DNA of 42,964 nt from contig JAFLTE010000021.1 of NCBI GenBank assembly GCA_022510565.1, forward strand, positions 1 through 42,964. Reading direction: 5' to 3'. A program made the position numbers and the translations under genes. The stretch is from Lachnospiraceae bacterium (GTDB taxonomy: Bacteria; Bacillota; Clostridia; Lachnospirales; Lachnospiraceae). Below are positions 1 to 8,524 of this stretch, piece after piece; the stretch's first letter is position 1, and each line of letters begins with the position of its first letter. The notes under the pieces are model-generated. The model saw only the letters and a list, made by a program, of their open reading frames with translations. It was not told the DNA's origin and did no database searches.

Positions 1-40
1 AAACAAAAGCGCGCAATGTTTTGGAAAGGAGGGGGATAAC

Positions 41-493
41 TTGACAGCAGAAGAACTTGTCGAAGAATACAGCAATATGCTTTTCAAAATCTGCCTAGTT
101 ATCGTGGGTAACGAGTGGGATGCGCAGGATGTGATACAGGATGTATTCTGCCGCTATATCGAGCATGCGCCCGCTTTCCGTGACAGTGATCATGAGAAAG
201 CGTGGCTGATCAAAGTGGCGGTAAACAGATGCAGAGATATCCACAGGTTCCGGCTCAGACATCCGCAGGCGGAATTGGAGGAAATATCGGCTTACTGCGA
301 GTTGCCGGAACAGAGCAAAGTGCTGACAGCATTGGTGCAGCTTCCGGAATCACTTAAATCGGTTGTGTACCTTCATTATATAGAAGGATATAAGACAACG
401 GAGATTGTGAATATATTGGGAATTTCCCTAAATGCAGTCAAGAAGAGACTGGAAAGAGGACGGAAGGCATTGAAACTCACTTTAACAGATTAG
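41..493 (+). CDS. ECF-type RNA polymerase sigma factor
   Basis: A 150-residue sigma-70 family protein of the short extracytoplasmic-function type. Region 2 spans about residues 8-75, with the acidic DAQDVIQDVF stretch typical of sigma-2. Region 4 spans about 95-145, with a helix-turn-helix around TTEIVNILGISLNAVKKRL. The start is a TTG at 41 preceded by a strong AAAGGAGGGGG site; no ATG in the early frame fits as well. The next gene begins 8 nt downstream and encodes a single-pass membrane protein, the usual layout for an ECF sigma and its anti-sigma factor. It should direct RNA polymerase to a small envelope or stress regulon; the signal is unknown. Its own promoter lies outside the window. 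Confidence 0.93.
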   Translation: MTAEELVEEYSNMLFKICLVIVGNEWDAQDVIQDVFCRYIEHAPAFRDSDHEKAWLIKVAVNRCRDIHRFRLRHPQAELEEISAYCELPEQSKVLTALVQLPESLKSVVYLHYIEGYKTTEIVNILGISLNAVKKRLERGRKALKLTLTD

Positions 494-501
494 GGAAAGG
501 A

Positions 502-1782
502 ATGGTAGAGGCTATGAAATTACAGGATTTAAAGAACGCGGTGAACAATATAGAAATAGACGAAGACATGCGGGATGAAATTCTGCAAAACGTGTTGGAA
601 AGAACGAAGGGCGGGCAAACAGACTCTTCGAGAGCGAAAGCAAACAGGAAAAAGATTTCCCGCTTTCCGCGTGTCGCTGCTACGGCAGCAGGTGTACTTC
701 TGGCGGTGGGTATCATAGGTATTCCGGTCAGGGCATTCGTCTCTTCACTTGTGCAGGAACGCATGGAAGAGATACCGGAGGAAGAACATCAGGAAATGGT
801 GGAGATGCTGGATAGCCAAGAAGTGGGAGCCGACAGTTATATCAGAGAGTATACAGATGAGGAGAGAGACCGCATGAGCGAGCTGTATACTCAGTACCAG
901 CAGGGCGTATTCCCGAAGGGCGAACTGCCGCAGGTGGACAGTGTTGAGGAGGCGGAGAAATTGGAGCTTTGCTATCTGACGACCACCAGCAGCTTCTATC
1001 TGCCGGACAGAGAGCTTACCGACGAGGAGCTTCTACAGCTCATTGATTTTGATGTCAAGAGAAACTATGCTCTTAAGAAGCGGTATGAGGAAGAATATGC
1101 CGATGAGATTGCGGCTAAGGAGCAGGCAGAGAAAGAGCAGATCGCGCAGATCGTGGACGAGGGCGGCATCACCGAAGAGGAAGCAGTCGTGGAAGCGCAG
1201 AAATGGCTTGAAAAGATTTACGGCATTACCGGAGAAGGCCTGGAGCTCAATCATTATCTGGATGAATATCAGAGCTCATATGCGAGACTGAATAACCTGT
1301 ATATGGTAAATTGGTCGCAGCAGAGCCGGAATTATTATTACTTTTATATCAGTCCCATAGACGGAAGTCTGGTAGAAGCATATTACAGCGGCGGAGGTAT
1401 GGTTGATGCCATGAAGATCGACGTCACACCTGATGAGATGAAAGAAAAGCTTCCCGGATTGAGAGATGCCGCAGTTTCGTTTATGGCGGATAAGCTCGGG
1501 GTGGATGTGACGACATATGCGGAGAGCTATGTAAATTATTATGTATATGACGGTGTAAAAACCGGGTCGGGTGTAGAATTTGTCTTTGTGGACGAGAATG
1601 GAGAAGGATATATGGTTCAATATATATGGAACGGTATGTTCTCCGCCGTTTCCCGAATATATGATAATGAAGCATACCTGCAAACAATGAAAGCGAACGG
1701 CGAGGCGCGCAAAAAGTCTGAAAGAAATCAAAGTGGATATTCACAGGTCGATCATATCATTACAGGGTTGGATGAGTTGTAA
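502..1782 (+). CDS. membrane protein, probable anti-sigma factor
   Basis: The protein has 426 residues. A short charged N-terminal domain (about 1-56) would be cytoplasmic, one membrane segment lies at about 58-77, and the large remainder would be extracytoplasmic. The C-terminal part has two repeats resembling PepSY/YpeB folds: a helix with EEAVVEAQKWLEK followed by strands around YMVNWSQQSRNYYYFYISP, then a similar stretch near residues 310-380. That match is by eye only. Position 8 nt after an ECF sigma gene suggests it binds and silences that sigma factor, but this is inferred from context. ATG 514 is an alternative start. The gene ends before a strong bidirectional terminator. Confidence 0.75.
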   Translation: MVEAMKLQDLKNAVNNIEIDEDMRDEILQNVLERTKGGQTDSSRAKANRKKISRFPRVAATAAGVLLAVGIIGIPVRAFVSSLVQERMEEIPEEEHQEMVEMLDSQEVGADSYIREYTDEERDRMSELYTQYQQGVFPKGELPQVDSVEEAEKLELCYLTTTSSFYLPDRELTDEELLQLIDFDVKRNYALKKRYEEEYADEIAAKEQAEKEQIAQIVDEGGITEEEAVVEAQKWLEKIYGITGEGLELNHYLDEYQSSYARLNNLYMVNWSQQSRNYYYFYISPIDGSLVEAYYSGGGMVDAMKIDVTPDEMKEKLPGLRDAAVSFMADKLGVDVTTYAESYVNYYVYDGVKTGSGVEFVFVDENGEGYMVQYIWNGMFSAVSRIYDNEAYLQTMKANGEARKKSERNQSGYSQVDHIITGLDEL

Positions 1783-1841
1783 TCGAAGTATGGATAGTTG
1801 CATAAGACCAAGATGAAATAATTCTTATAATAAAAATCAAG

Positions 1842-1867
1842 GCCGGGAGTGATATACTCCCGGCTTT
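1842..1867. terminator. bidirectional rho-independent terminator
   Basis: A perfect 9-bp stem, GCCGGGAGT at 1842-1850 and ACTCCCGGC at 1856-1864, with a 5-nt loop. It has T residues downstream on the plus strand and an A-rich run upstream that becomes a T-run on the minus strand. It lies between the convergent anti-sigma gene and the GH43 gene and can serve both. Confidence 0.88.
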
Positions 1868-1884
1868 CATATGCTTATCCCATA

Positions 1885-3564
1885 TTATTGCTTAGTAAAC
1901 TGCCATTTTTCTATCTCATAACCTTCACCGCTAAAGACAAAGAACAAATCGTGAACGCCGTCCGCCTTGCCCGTAAGCTGCATTGTAATTTCCGTAAAAT
2001 CTTCCCCTACCGGAAGATCGGAAACGGGAAGATATCCCAGAACCTCACCGTCAAGGCCGTCAATACTGATTCGGATTACGCCTTCCGCTTGAGTATCTGC
2101 CGCATTTCTTACGGTTGCAGAGAAAGAAGAAGGTATCGTACTTCCGAAATCTACGCCGACCACTTTGATAAAATCACCGCTTTGGATATCACCGAGTGCC
2201 ATATCTCCGCTGCCGCATTCGCTTGTCACGCTGTTTGCGGCAACAGTATCTATGCCGCCCATAACAGCAAAGTTTGCGGCTCTGTTTTCTGTGTATGCAT
2301 CTACATATTTCAGCTGTTCTCTGCCCGCCAGCGTCTGCTTGATTGTGCCGATTGTGCCGTCTTCTTCCATGGTAAACTTGTCAATATGTGTTGAGCGGTA
2401 GCCTTTTTCTATGCCCATGGATTTTTCCAGTACCCTTGCGTGGTAGGTAATATACCAATCACCCTGAAAATTGAAAACACAGTGGTGATTATTGCCGCCT
2501 AACCCGAATACACTTCCGGGATTTTTTAAAATGACTTCCTTGAACTCAAAAGGACCCATAGGGCTGTCGCTCACCATACTGGCAATCTCCCCATTGTAAA
2601 AACCATATTTTTCCGTACCCGCTTCGTCTACCTGCCAGTTGGTACAGTATGTATAATAGTATTTGTCCCCTGCTTTATGAATACCCGAATCTTCAAAAAG
2701 ATACGGGACATCGATTGTCCGCGGTTCGCCGATAATGGTGATCATATCTTCACCAAGTTCTGCGACTCTTGCAGTACCGGGGTTTGCAATTTGTCCTTCG
2801 GGAACGCCGCCGCCGAAGTAAATGTACGATCTTCCGTCATCGTCCATCAATACCGCGGGGTCAAACAGCCAGAGCACATCTGCGCAATTAGGTGTATTTC
2901 TGCTGATTAAGGCTTCTCCAAGAGGGTCATAGAAGGGACCGACGGGACTGTCCGCCTGCAATACGCCGATACCACCGCCTGCATCTGCAAAATAAAGGAA
3001 AAACTGCGGCTTGCCATCAATTTCTTTCCAGGCGGCGGCAGGTGCCCAAGAATTGCGGGCCCATTTAGCGCTCCCTTGGGATCCTGCGGCATTTATGGAA
3101 CCATGGTCCGTGAAATTTATCATATCATCCGTGGAGATTACATTGATTTTATTTATTTTACCATAGGTATTTTCTTTCGGATTTCCGGCCGCATTGTATT
3201 CAAAAGTATCTGCGGTCATATAAATATATACACGGTCCTCATACACAAGGGCATATGGGTCTGCACCAAAGCGCTGTGTAATCAGTGGATTAGTATCCGT
3301 TAATCCCTTATAGCTTTGTGTAATTGTGAGTTGTTCAAATTCAGACATATAATCGTCCTCCGTTTTTTCGGGCTCTTCGACATCCGTGATTTCAGTTTGT
3401 TCAGCGGACTGTTGTTCCCCTGACGGTATCTCATCTGATGATAGTTCTTCTATCTGTGGGGCTTCTGCATTTTCCGGACGTGCTCCGCATGAACACAGTG
3501 CAGCCATGACGCCGCTTATGATAAGCGTCGTGCTTACATACAGCAAACTTCTTCGTCTGTCCAT
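1885..3564 (-). CDS. GH43-family glycoside hydrolase lipoprotein with CBM6-like module
   Basis: A 559-residue protein with an N-terminal signal ending in a lipobox (LCSC, lipidated Cys about residue 26), then an acidic linker (about 30-75). A five-bladed-propeller GH43 catalytic domain follows at about 85-400: the ADPYALVYED start of blade 1 carries the likely catalytic base Asp, and the DPAVLMDDDG and FEDSGIHK segments are the expected sites of the modulating Asp and acid Glu. The last ~130 residues look like a CBM6-type beta-sandwich. GH43 enzymes remove arabinose or xylose units from arabinoxylan or arabinan; which substrate is used cannot be read here. An AAGGAG site precedes the ATG. The gene lies 70 nt after the dehydrogenase gene on the same strand and may be co-transcribed. 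Confidence 0.87.
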   Translation of the reverse strand: MDRRRSLLYVSTTLIISGVMAALCSCGARPENAEAPQIEELSSDEIPSGEQQSAEQTEITDVEEPEKTEDDYMSEFEQLTITQSYKGLTDTNPLITQRFGADPYALVYEDRVYIYMTADTFEYNAAGNPKENTYGKINKINVISTDDMINFTDHGSINAAGSQGSAKWARNSWAPAAAWKEIDGKPQFFLYFADAGGGIGVLQADSPVGPFYDPLGEALISRNTPNCADVLWLFDPAVLMDDDGRSYIYFGGGVPEGQIANPGTARVAELGEDMITIIGEPRTIDVPYLFEDSGIHKAGDKYYYTYCTNWQVDEAGTEKYGFYNGEIASMVSDSPMGPFEFKEVILKNPGSVFGLGGNNHHCVFNFQGDWYITYHARVLEKSMGIEKGYRSTHIDKFTMEEDGTIGTIKQTLAGREQLKYVDAYTENRAANFAVMGGIDTVAANSVTSECGSGDMALGDIQSGDFIKVVGVDFGSTIPSSFSATVRNAADTQAEGVIRISIDGLDGEVLGYLPVSDLPVGEDFTEITMQLTGKADGVHDLFFVFSGEGYEIEKWQFTKQ

Positions 3565-3634
3565 CTCTATTCTCCTTAAATCCGATTAATCACTTCTTCT
3601 CGTCGATTAACGTCGGGAAATGCTGTTTCATATA

Positions 3635-4594
3635 TCAGTTATTCACCACATTCCGGCTTTCGCCATTTAAGAATGCCTCTATATTTTTATAAACCTCCCC
3701 TATAAGGCGGGTTCTGGATTCGACACTTGCCCAAGACATATGCGGTGTGATGATAAGCTTGGTGCTGTCTTGAATTTTACCCAGCGGATTGTCTCTGGTC
3801 ATCGGTTCTTTTTCCAGCACATCAAGACCCGCTGCGGCGATTCGATTGTTAATCAATGCATCATAGAGTGCCTGTGTGTCCACCACGGGACCGCGGGCAA
3901 CATTTATGAGAATCGCCGTTTCTTTCATTTTCTCAAAGGCAGCCTGATTCATCAAGCCCCTTGTTCTGTCGCTGAGCGGACAGTGCAGGGATAAGATGTC
4001 GGATTCCTTAAGCAGGGTGTCGAAGTCCACACGTTCATACTCCGTGCAGGTGCTCTGACCCGATGCAGAATAGAAGATGACCTTGCAGCCGAATGCCTGT
4101 GCCAATCCCGCCACACGACGACCGATATTGCCCATGCCGACAATACCCCAGGTCTTGCCGTCCAGATCGTTAAAAATTCTGTCGAAATTGGAGAATCTGT
4201 CCTGCGCGCTGTAGGTTCCCGACTTCACATATTGGTCATAAAAAGCAATCTTCTCGGTAAGCATAAGCGCTAAGAGAAGCGTGTGCTGTGCCACAGCAGG
4301 CGTGCAGTAATTGACTACGTTAGCAACTTTGATTCCGCGGCTCTTGCAGTATTCCACATCCACGCTGTCGTAGCCTGTCGAGAACAGGCAGATTAGCTTC
4401 ACATTCGGAGCATCCTTCATGGTGGCCTCATTTAGAGGTGCCTTGTTTGCAATGATAATATCCGCATTCTTGATACGCTCGGCGGTATTTTCTTCTACCG
4501 TGTTCGGATAGTATGTCACTTCCCCGAATTTCTCAAAGCAGGATATGTCAAGATCCGTTCCCGCGCTGTTTCTTTCCAAAACGACCAGTTTCAT
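3635..4594 (-). CDS. D-2-hydroxyacid dehydrogenase (NAD-dependent)
   Basis: A 319-residue member of the D-isomer 2-hydroxyacid dehydrogenase family. The NAD-binding Rossmann loop GIVGMGNIGRR lies at about residues 145-160. The catalytic Arg is in NVARGP (about 233), Glu in LEKEP (about 261) and His in TPHMSW (about 284), all at the family's usual spacing. The start was set at the ATG at 4594, which follows a GGGGGA site; a longer frame to 4639 has no binding site and overlaps promoter sequence. It likely reduces hydroxypyruvate, glyoxylate or a related 2-keto acid in the cytosol. Substrate specificity (glycerate versus other hydroxyacids) is not resolved. Confidence 0.9.
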   Translation of the reverse strand: MKLVVLERNSAGTDLDISCFEKFGEVTYYPNTVEENTAERIKNADIIIANKAPLNEATMKDAPNVKLICLFSTGYDSVDVEYCKSRGIKVANVVNYCTPAVAQHTLLLALMLTEKIAFYDQYVKSGTYSAQDRFSNFDRIFNDLDGKTWGIVGMGNIGRRVAGLAQAFGCKVIFYSASGQSTCTEYERVDFDTLLKESDILSLHCPLSDRTRGLMNQAAFEKMKETAILINVARGPVVDTQALYDALINNRIAAAGLDVLEKEPMTRDNPLGKIQDSTKLIITPHMSWASVESRTRLIGEVYKNIEAFLNGESRNVVNN

Positions 4595-4645
4595 AGGTGT
4601 TCCCCCGTTTTCTGTTAAAATATGAAAATATTTTAGCATATCGCC

Positions 4646-4673
4646 ATTATTTTTCCTAGAGTATATTTGTCAA
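4646..4673 (-). promoter_or_regulatory. candidate promoter for the dehydrogenase gene
   Basis: On the minus strand, TTGACA (4673-4668) and AATAAT (4651-4646) are separated by 16 nt. The -35 box overlaps the -35 box of the divergent plus-strand promoter. Confidence 0.55.
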
Positions 4674-4695
4674 GTATTCGACTTTATGATATAAT
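4667..4695 (+). promoter_or_regulatory. sigma-70/SigA-type promoter for the EAL-HDOD gene
   Basis: TTGTCA at 4667-4672 and a perfect TATAAT at 4690-4695 with a 17-nt spacer, followed 28 nt later by a GAAAGGAG ribosome site and ATG 4739. This also argues against translation starting at 4667. Confidence 0.8.
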
Positions 4696-4738
4696 TATTT
4701 CATTGATAAACGTAAATAATCCGAAAGGAGACAATAAT

Positions 4739-5959
4739 ATGCTTGCAACATTGATACCATTTTTTGATAAGGACATGAAGGTAAGTGCTTATTCCTTGTT
4801 CTCGCAGAAAGAAAATTACCTGCTCAACCCTGAACTTGCAGGTATGGCTGTGCTTGACGGCGCAGGCAGAATAGACGGTCTGGATATTATACAGAATATC
4901 GGCATTGATACGTTGTCGCCGGAGTCTAAGGTTTTTCTGCCGATAGGCCCCATCAATGTCTTTGCGGATATTGAGTCCCAGTCTTCCGATATGAAGGACA
5001 GGTTGGTCCTGCTGTGTGATAACTCTATTTCCAATAGGGATGATTACAAAAAAAGGCTCAAACAATTGAAGGACAACGGTTATCAGCTGGCCATGATGAA
5101 GCTTCCCGTAGCGGAGTTTGAGAATTATAAGGACATCCTTAATGTGATGGATTATATCATCTTGGACTGCAAGAGGGTGGATGTGTCAAAGGCGAAAATT
5201 TACTTCGCACATCAGTATCCTAACATTAAGATTTGTGTCGGCAATGTGGAAAATCAGGAGATGTTTGACAAGCTGAAAGACGATGATGCATTTGATATCT
5301 TCGAAGGTAAGTTTTATCGTATTCCCGTCACGAAGGGGCAGACGGAGATTGAACCGCTGAAGGTCAACTATCTGGAATTGATGAAGATTGTAAACGATGC
5401 TGATTATGAGCTGACAGAGGCGGCGGATATCATCGGACGCGATACAGCGCTTGTTCTGTCACTGCTTGAAATGGTCAATCGTATCGCTGTGAATTCGGAA
5501 GTTACCTCCATCCGTCATGCCGCTGCGATTCTTGGACAGAGAGAGTTGAAGAAGTGGATTAATACCGTACTTACGAAAGAGCTTTGTGCCGACAGACCGA
5601 ACGAAATCACGCGAATTTCTTTGTTGCGTGCGAAGTTTGCTGAGTGTCTGGCACCGTCATTCGGATTGGCACTCAAGGCATCCGAGTTATTCCTGCTGGG
5701 TCTGTTCTCAGTCATGGATATTGTACTGAATGTACCGCTGCCGGAGGCACTTAGCCGGGTGAATGTGTCGAAGGACATTTCGGAAGCGCTCATCAATCAT
5801 AAGGGTGAACTGGCGAGTGTATATGAATTTATACTTGCCTATGAGAATGCAGACTGGCAGGAAGTAGGCAGACTGCTGATTGTACATAACATTGATACGA
5901 ATACCATATATAAGGCATACACCGAGACTGTAACTTGGTATAAAGATATGTTTTTCTAG
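4739..5959 (+). CDS. EAL-like/HDOD domain signalling protein, YuxH-type
   Basis: A 406-residue protein. The C-terminal half (about 205-400) is an HDOD domain: EAADIIGRDTALVLSLLEMVNR followed by RHAAAILGQRELKKWI. The N-terminal half has the overall layout of a diverged EAL domain (strands around LDCKRVDVSKAKIYF and IKICVGNVEN), but I do not see the catalytic ExL motif or the metal-binding acidic residues. This resembles YuxH-like proteins, in which the EAL half is not expected to hydrolyse cyclic di-GMP and may act as a sensor or scaffold. The start is ATG 4739 after GAAAGGAG. ahcY follows 15 nt later, so the two are probably one operon. Its partner is unknown. Confidence 0.82.
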   Translation: MLATLIPFFDKDMKVSAYSLFSQKENYLLNPELAGMAVLDGAGRIDGLDIIQNIGIDTLSPESKVFLPIGPINVFADIESQSSDMKDRLVLLCDNSISNRDDYKKRLKQLKDNGYQLAMMKLPVAEFENYKDILNVMDYIILDCKRVDVSKAKIYFAHQYPNIKICVGNVENQEMFDKLKDDDAFDIFEGKFYRIPVTKGQTEIEPLKVNYLELMKIVNDADYELTEAADIIGRDTALVLSLLEMVNRIAVNSEVTSIRHAAAILGQRELKKWINTVLTKELCADRPNEITRISLLRAKFAECLAPSFGLALKASELFLLGLFSVMDIVLNVPLPEALSRVNVSKDISEALINHKGELASVYEFILAYENADWQEVGRLLIVHNIDTNTIYKAYTETVTWYKDMFF

Positions 5960-5974
5960 GAGAGAGGGCTATCG

Positions 5975-7222
5975 ATGAGTAGTGAAATCAGAGACATTAA
6001 TCTTGCCGAATCCGGTGAGAGAAAAATCGAGTGGGTCAAGAGAAACTGTGACTTGCTTCGCACCTTGGAGAAAGAGTTTACCGAGAGTAAGCCTTTTGCG
6101 GGTAAAAAGATAACTTTGTCCGTACATTTGGAGGCTAAGACCGCATATTTGTGTCTGGTACTTGCAGCGGGCGGTGCAGATATGTATGTGACCGGTTCCA
6201 ATCCGTTGTCCACGCAGGACGATGTGGCAGCGGCTCTTGTTAAAGCGGGACTGGAAGTACATGCATGGTACGATGCCACGCAGGAGGAATATGAGACACA
6301 TATCCGTCATGTGTTGGAGGCAGGTCCCAATATTATTATCGATGACGGCGGTGATCTTGTAACGATGGTACATAAGGAAATGCCGCACCTGATTCCGAAT
6401 ATTATCGGCGGGTGTGAGGAGACAACTACGGGAATTATCCGTCTGGAAGCCATGAACAAGGCGGGGGAACTGAAATTCCCCATGGTTCGTGTCAACAATG
6501 CCGCATGCAAGCATTTCTTTGATAACAGATACGGTACCGGACAGTCCGTGTGGGACGGTATTAACAGAACGACTAATTTGATTGTAGCGGGCAAAATCGT
6601 GGTTGTAGCAGGCTACGGCTGGTGCGGTAAGGGCACGGCCATGAGAGCGAAAGGACTTGGCGCACGAGTCATTGTAACGGAAATCGATCCTATTAAGGCA
6701 ATTGAGGCAGTTATGGACGGTTTTGATGTGATGCCTATGAAAGAGGCGGCTAAGGTAGGAGATTTCTTTATTACCGTAACCGGCTGCGACGGAGTCATAG
6801 ATAAAGAAGACTTCGCGGAGATGAAAGAGGGCGCAATCCTTTGTAATGCAGGACATTTTGACTGTGAGATTGACATGGCATGGCTTAAGGCGAATGCGGT
6901 GGAGAAGAAGGAACAGCGCAAGAATATTATGGGATATAAGCTGCCTACCGGACAGTGGATTTTCGTTTTGGCGGAAGGTCGTCTGGTGAATCTGGCAGCG
7001 GGTGACGGGCATCCGGCGGAGATTATGGATATGAGTTTTGCGATTCAGGCACTTTCCGCTAAGTATCTTGTAGAGCATGGCAATTCACTTCAGGATAAGT
7101 TGATTGACGTGCCCGAGGAAGTGGACAGGGATGTGGCAAAGCGTAAGCTTAAATTCCTCGGTAAAGAAATTGATGTGCTGACACCTGAGCAGGAGAAATA
7201 TCTGAACAGTTATGTAGTGTAA
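5975..7222 (+). CDS. ahcY: adenosylhomocysteinase (S-adenosyl-L-homocysteine hydrolase)
   Basis: The 415-residue enzyme converts S-adenosylhomocysteine to adenosine and homocysteine, removing the product that inhibits methyltransferases. Visible features are the substrate-domain motif HLEAKTAYL near residue 47, GSNPLSTQDDVAAAL, the DDGGDLV segment, and the NAD-binding loop VVVAGYGWCGKGTAM near residue 209. The C-terminus is GDGHPAEIMDMSF followed by LTPEQEKYLNSYVV. The tail lacks the KPDHYRY end of the eukaryote/proteobacterial form and looks like the shorter archaeal/Thermotoga type. The ATG has an AGGAGAG site. It shares an operon with the upstream HDOD gene. Confidence 0.96.
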   Translation: MSSEIRDINLAESGERKIEWVKRNCDLLRTLEKEFTESKPFAGKKITLSVHLEAKTAYLCLVLAAGGADMYVTGSNPLSTQDDVAAALVKAGLEVHAWYDATQEEYETHIRHVLEAGPNIIIDDGGDLVTMVHKEMPHLIPNIIGGCEETTTGIIRLEAMNKAGELKFPMVRVNNAACKHFFDNRYGTGQSVWDGINRTTNLIVAGKIVVVAGYGWCGKGTAMRAKGLGARVIVTEIDPIKAIEAVMDGFDVMPMKEAAKVGDFFITVTGCDGVIDKEDFAEMKEGAILCNAGHFDCEIDMAWLKANAVEKKEQRKNIMGYKLPTGQWIFVLAEGRLVNLAAGDGHPAEIMDMSFAIQALSAKYLVEHGNSLQDKLIDVPEEVDRDVAKRKLKFLGKEIDVLTPEQEKYLNSYVV

Positions 7223-7417
7223 ATAAATGTCATTATAAACAGAATATGGGCGGTTGAATAGGATTTTTTCACAAAACATCCCTCCGTTTTGTCATGAATA
7301 TGCCGAAAATTCTATAAATATTCAGAAAACGTTTACTAAAGTGGAGATTTAGTGTTAAACTAATATATAGTAAGGGGAATTTTCGGTGCACACGATGGTT
7401 GAAACGGAGGGATTCCC

Positions 7418-7936
7418 ATGTTTAAGAAAGATGAATTAATTATGTGCGGCGGACACGGTGTCTGCCGCGTCGTCAACGTTACGGGAAATCCAATCGACAG
7501 ATTGGATAAGGTACGCAAATATTATGTGTTGGAGCCTGTTTTTGAGAGGGGGAGCACGGTTTACACGCCGGTAGACAATGATAAAGTGATCATGCGCAAG
7601 ATTATGAATAAGCAGGAAGCGGAAGAATTGGTTGGGCGAATTACTTCCATTGAAACTGTCTGGATTCAGGAGGAGAAGAGCAGGGAGCAGATGTACAAGG
7701 AAGCGATTCGTACCTATGACTGTCACAGTCTGGTACAGATTATTAAGACCCTTCACCTGCGCAAGCAGAGTCGTCTGCAGGAAGGTAAGAAGGTGCTCTC
7801 ATCCGACGAGCAGTATCTGCGCAAAGCTGAAGAGCTGCTCTACAGCGAGATGTCACTGGCACTCTCTATTCCGAAAGAAGAGGTGGAGACCTATATTAAG
7901 GAAGCAGTGCATCGTCAGGAAGGTGTTGTTTCCTAA
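7418..7936 (+). CDS. CarD family transcriptional regulator
   Basis: A 172-residue protein. An N-terminal CarD/TRCF RNA-polymerase-interacting domain (about 1-65) is recognisable from FKKDELIMCGGHGVCRVVNV and YYVLEPVFERGSTVYTPVDN. A helical C-terminal domain (about 75-165) is typical of CarD/CdnL proteins. Family members bind the beta subunit and stabilise open promoter complexes, especially at rRNA promoters. The ATG follows a CGGAGGG site. It stands alone, bounded by the ahcY 3' region and a strong terminator. A weak TTTACT-17-TTAAAC promoter is possible at 7332-7360. Confidence 0.88.
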   Translation: MFKKDELIMCGGHGVCRVVNVTGNPIDRLDKVRKYYVLEPVFERGSTVYTPVDNDKVIMRKIMNKQEAEELVGRITSIETVWIQEEKSREQMYKEAIRTYDCHSLVQIIKTLHLRKQSRLQEGKKVLSSDEQYLRKAEELLYSEMSLALSIPKEEVETYIKEAVHRQEGVVS

Positions 7937-7965
7937 GAGAAACTCAGAAAATTACAGGGAAATGA

Positions 7966-7993
7966 AAAGAGCCGGATGATTCACCGGCTCTTT
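7966..7993. terminator. bidirectional rho-independent terminator
   Basis: A 10-bp perfect stem, AAAGAGCCGG (7966-7975) with CCGGCTCTTT (7984-7993), and an 8-nt loop. It lies between the convergent carD-like and comFB-like genes and is usable on both strands. Confidence 0.88.
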
Positions 7994-8035
7994 AACTTTA
8001 TTATTATATGTATGTAACGGAATAATCCTATATCA

Positions 8036-8305
8036 CTAATCATGCTTTGGATGCTGGCTGATAATATCGATAGCGGACATAACCGCTGTCAATACTTCTA
8101 CCTCTGCCTGTTGGGAGGAATTATTCAGCTTTTGAAAAAGAGCACCGGTGTCCGTTCTCACATACTGAGGATGTAACCTGTTAAGCGCAAAAGAAGCCAT
8201 GTCCAGACGACATTTTTCGCAGGAACATACACCAGGCATTGTAGACAATACTTTATTAAGCTGATACTCTACCGCCTCTTCCATTACGTTTTTTAAGCCT
8301 TCCAT
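8036..8305 (-). CDS. ComFB family protein
   Basis: An 89-residue protein matching the late-competence ComFB family: an N-terminal helix, then CSCEKCRLDMASFALN with Cys at 27, 29 and 32, and HPQYVRTDTG. The Cys cluster binds zinc in characterised family members. Some ComFB-like proteins in other bacteria bind cyclic di-AMP or other nucleotides; that role is not established here. The start is ATG 8305 with a clear AGGGAGG site; the longer frame to 8383 has none. The gene is monocistronic, and no comFA or comFC neighbour is present, so a competence role is uncertain. Confidence 0.85.
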   Translation of the reverse strand: MEGLKNVMEEAVEYQLNKVLSTMPGVCSCEKCRLDMASFALNRLHPQYVRTDTGALFQKLNNSSQQAEVEVLTAVMSAIDIISQHPKHD

Positions 8306-8456
8306 AGAAAGAACCTCCCTTATTTGTCCAAAATCGACAAAACCCACACATACTATGGTAATACATTTTAACGCAATAATCAATTATTATTTTTAAAAAT
8401 TGTGTGAAATTGTAATTTTTTCTAATATATATTTTATTTGGCATTATCGTTTTGCC

Positions 8457-8485
8457 TTGCATTTTGTGTATAGAAACGGTATCCT
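8457..8485 (+). promoter_or_regulatory. candidate promoter for the metal transporter gene
   Basis: TTGCAT (8457-8462) and TATCCT (8480-8485) are spaced 17 nt apart, 39 nt before the start codon at 8525. The match is moderate. Confidence 0.45.
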
Positions 8486-8524
8486 AGTGTGTAAAGTGGT
8501 TTTGACGATAGAAAGAAGCACAGT

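Noticed and set aside
4667..4738. 24-codon N-terminal extension of the EAL-HDOD protein from TTG 4667
   Set aside because: The extension covers a consensus promoter and has no ribosome site.
7271..7292. ACAAAAC/GTTTTGT hairpin after ahcY as terminator
   Set aside because: A seven-bp A/T-rich stem with no T-run after it.
8323..8341. TTTGTC/GACAAA inverted repeat before comFB
   Set aside because: Only 6 bp, no sign of conservation or a nearby regulator; too weak to list as an operator.
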